From: Saccharopolyspora erythraea
GTDB lineage: Bacteria; Actinomycetota; Actinomycetes; Mycobacteriales; Pseudonocardiaceae
Direction: 5' to 3'
DNA length: 64,000 nucleotides
Assembly: GCF_018141105.1 (NCBI RefSeq)
Contig: NZ_CP054839.1
Span: 4,340,001 to 4,404,000, forward strand
In this document: positions 63,987 to 64,000 of the stretch, piece after piece
How the letters are laid out: every line of letters starts with the position of its first letter
Numbering within the stretch: the first letter of the stretch is position 1
Notes under the pieces: generated by a model
Database searches by the model: none
The model's input: the letters and a program-made list of their open reading frames with translations, nothing else
What the model was told of the DNA's origin: nothing
Made by a program: the position numbers and the translations under genes

Positions 63987-64000
63987 GGAGGCAGGCGTGG
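63987..64000 (+). other. ribosome site and GTG start of a gene running out of the window
   Basis: GGAGG (63987-63991) stands 5 nt before a GTG at 63997, the last visible codon. By synteny with mycobacteria the next gene after DUF151 would be a second MerR-type regulator (Rv1830-like), but nothing of the product can be read. Confidence 0.3.

Overview
This is high-GC actinomycete chromosome. The strongly G/C-biased third codon positions, the frequent GTG and TTG starts, the apparently leaderless promoters and the gene content fit a Pseudonocardiaceae member. The content includes a self-sufficient CYP102-type P450, DasR-like and IdeR/DmdR-like operator sites, and gcvH-garA-DUF151 synteny. Saccharopolyspora is my best guess, but that is inference. 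No rRNA, tRNA, CRISPR array, insertion sequence or prophage gene was recognised. The window reads as metabolic accessory chromosome made of many small operons.

Left part (1-31 kb). A putative copper-handling group (sugar-isomerase SIS protein, Cys-rich four-helix copper protein, PepSY membrane protein, DUF5134 fragment) is followed by DoxX, homocysteine methyltransferase, a BM3-like P450-reductase fusion, a GlcD-like FAD oxidase, a CorA-like channel and a secreted GH18 enzyme with a DasR-like site. Next come an SDR gene and a MerR gene sharing a textbook MerR-type promoter. An amino-acid catabolism block then runs from 13.3 to 23.3 kb: a fused 2-oxoacid dehydrogenase E1, a LysR regulator and a Glu/Leu-type dehydrogenase in one coupled operon; an FAD amino-acid oxidase plus an ALDH7-type dehydrogenase in a second; and a divergent ornithine-cyclodeaminase-like reductase with an APC permease. 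After a YtcJ-type amidohydrolase pair there is a second Glu/Leu dehydrogenase. It has a strong promoter and a roughly 265-nt leader carrying a 25-codon ORF and hairpins. Last is a cold-shock gene whose leader contains a terminator-like hairpin.

Middle (31-50 kb). It holds a second GlcD-like oxidase, enoyl-CoA hydratase, and a carnitine-degradation operon (dehydrocarnitine cleavage enzyme, carnitine dehydrogenase, thioesterase) headed by an unusual regulator that fuses a Cro/C1-type HTH to a TetR protein. Transporters, a clade-II catalase and a VTT membrane protein follow. The section ends with a malonate operon (GntR regulator, MatC-like carrier, malonyl-CoA synthetase, fused carboxyltransferase) with two similar operator palindromes.

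Right part (50-64 kb). An iron-box-controlled 2,3-dihydroxybenzoate operon (DhbA, C, E, B and a separate aryl carrier protein) stops at a strong terminator with no NRPS behind it. Then come a GH20 hexosaminidase with a second DasR-like site, an EamA transporter with a divergent LysR, propionyl-CoA synthetase, and a housekeeping block (CDP-alcohol phosphatidyltransferase, gcvH, garA, DUF151). That block lacks several genes found at this locus in mycobacteria.
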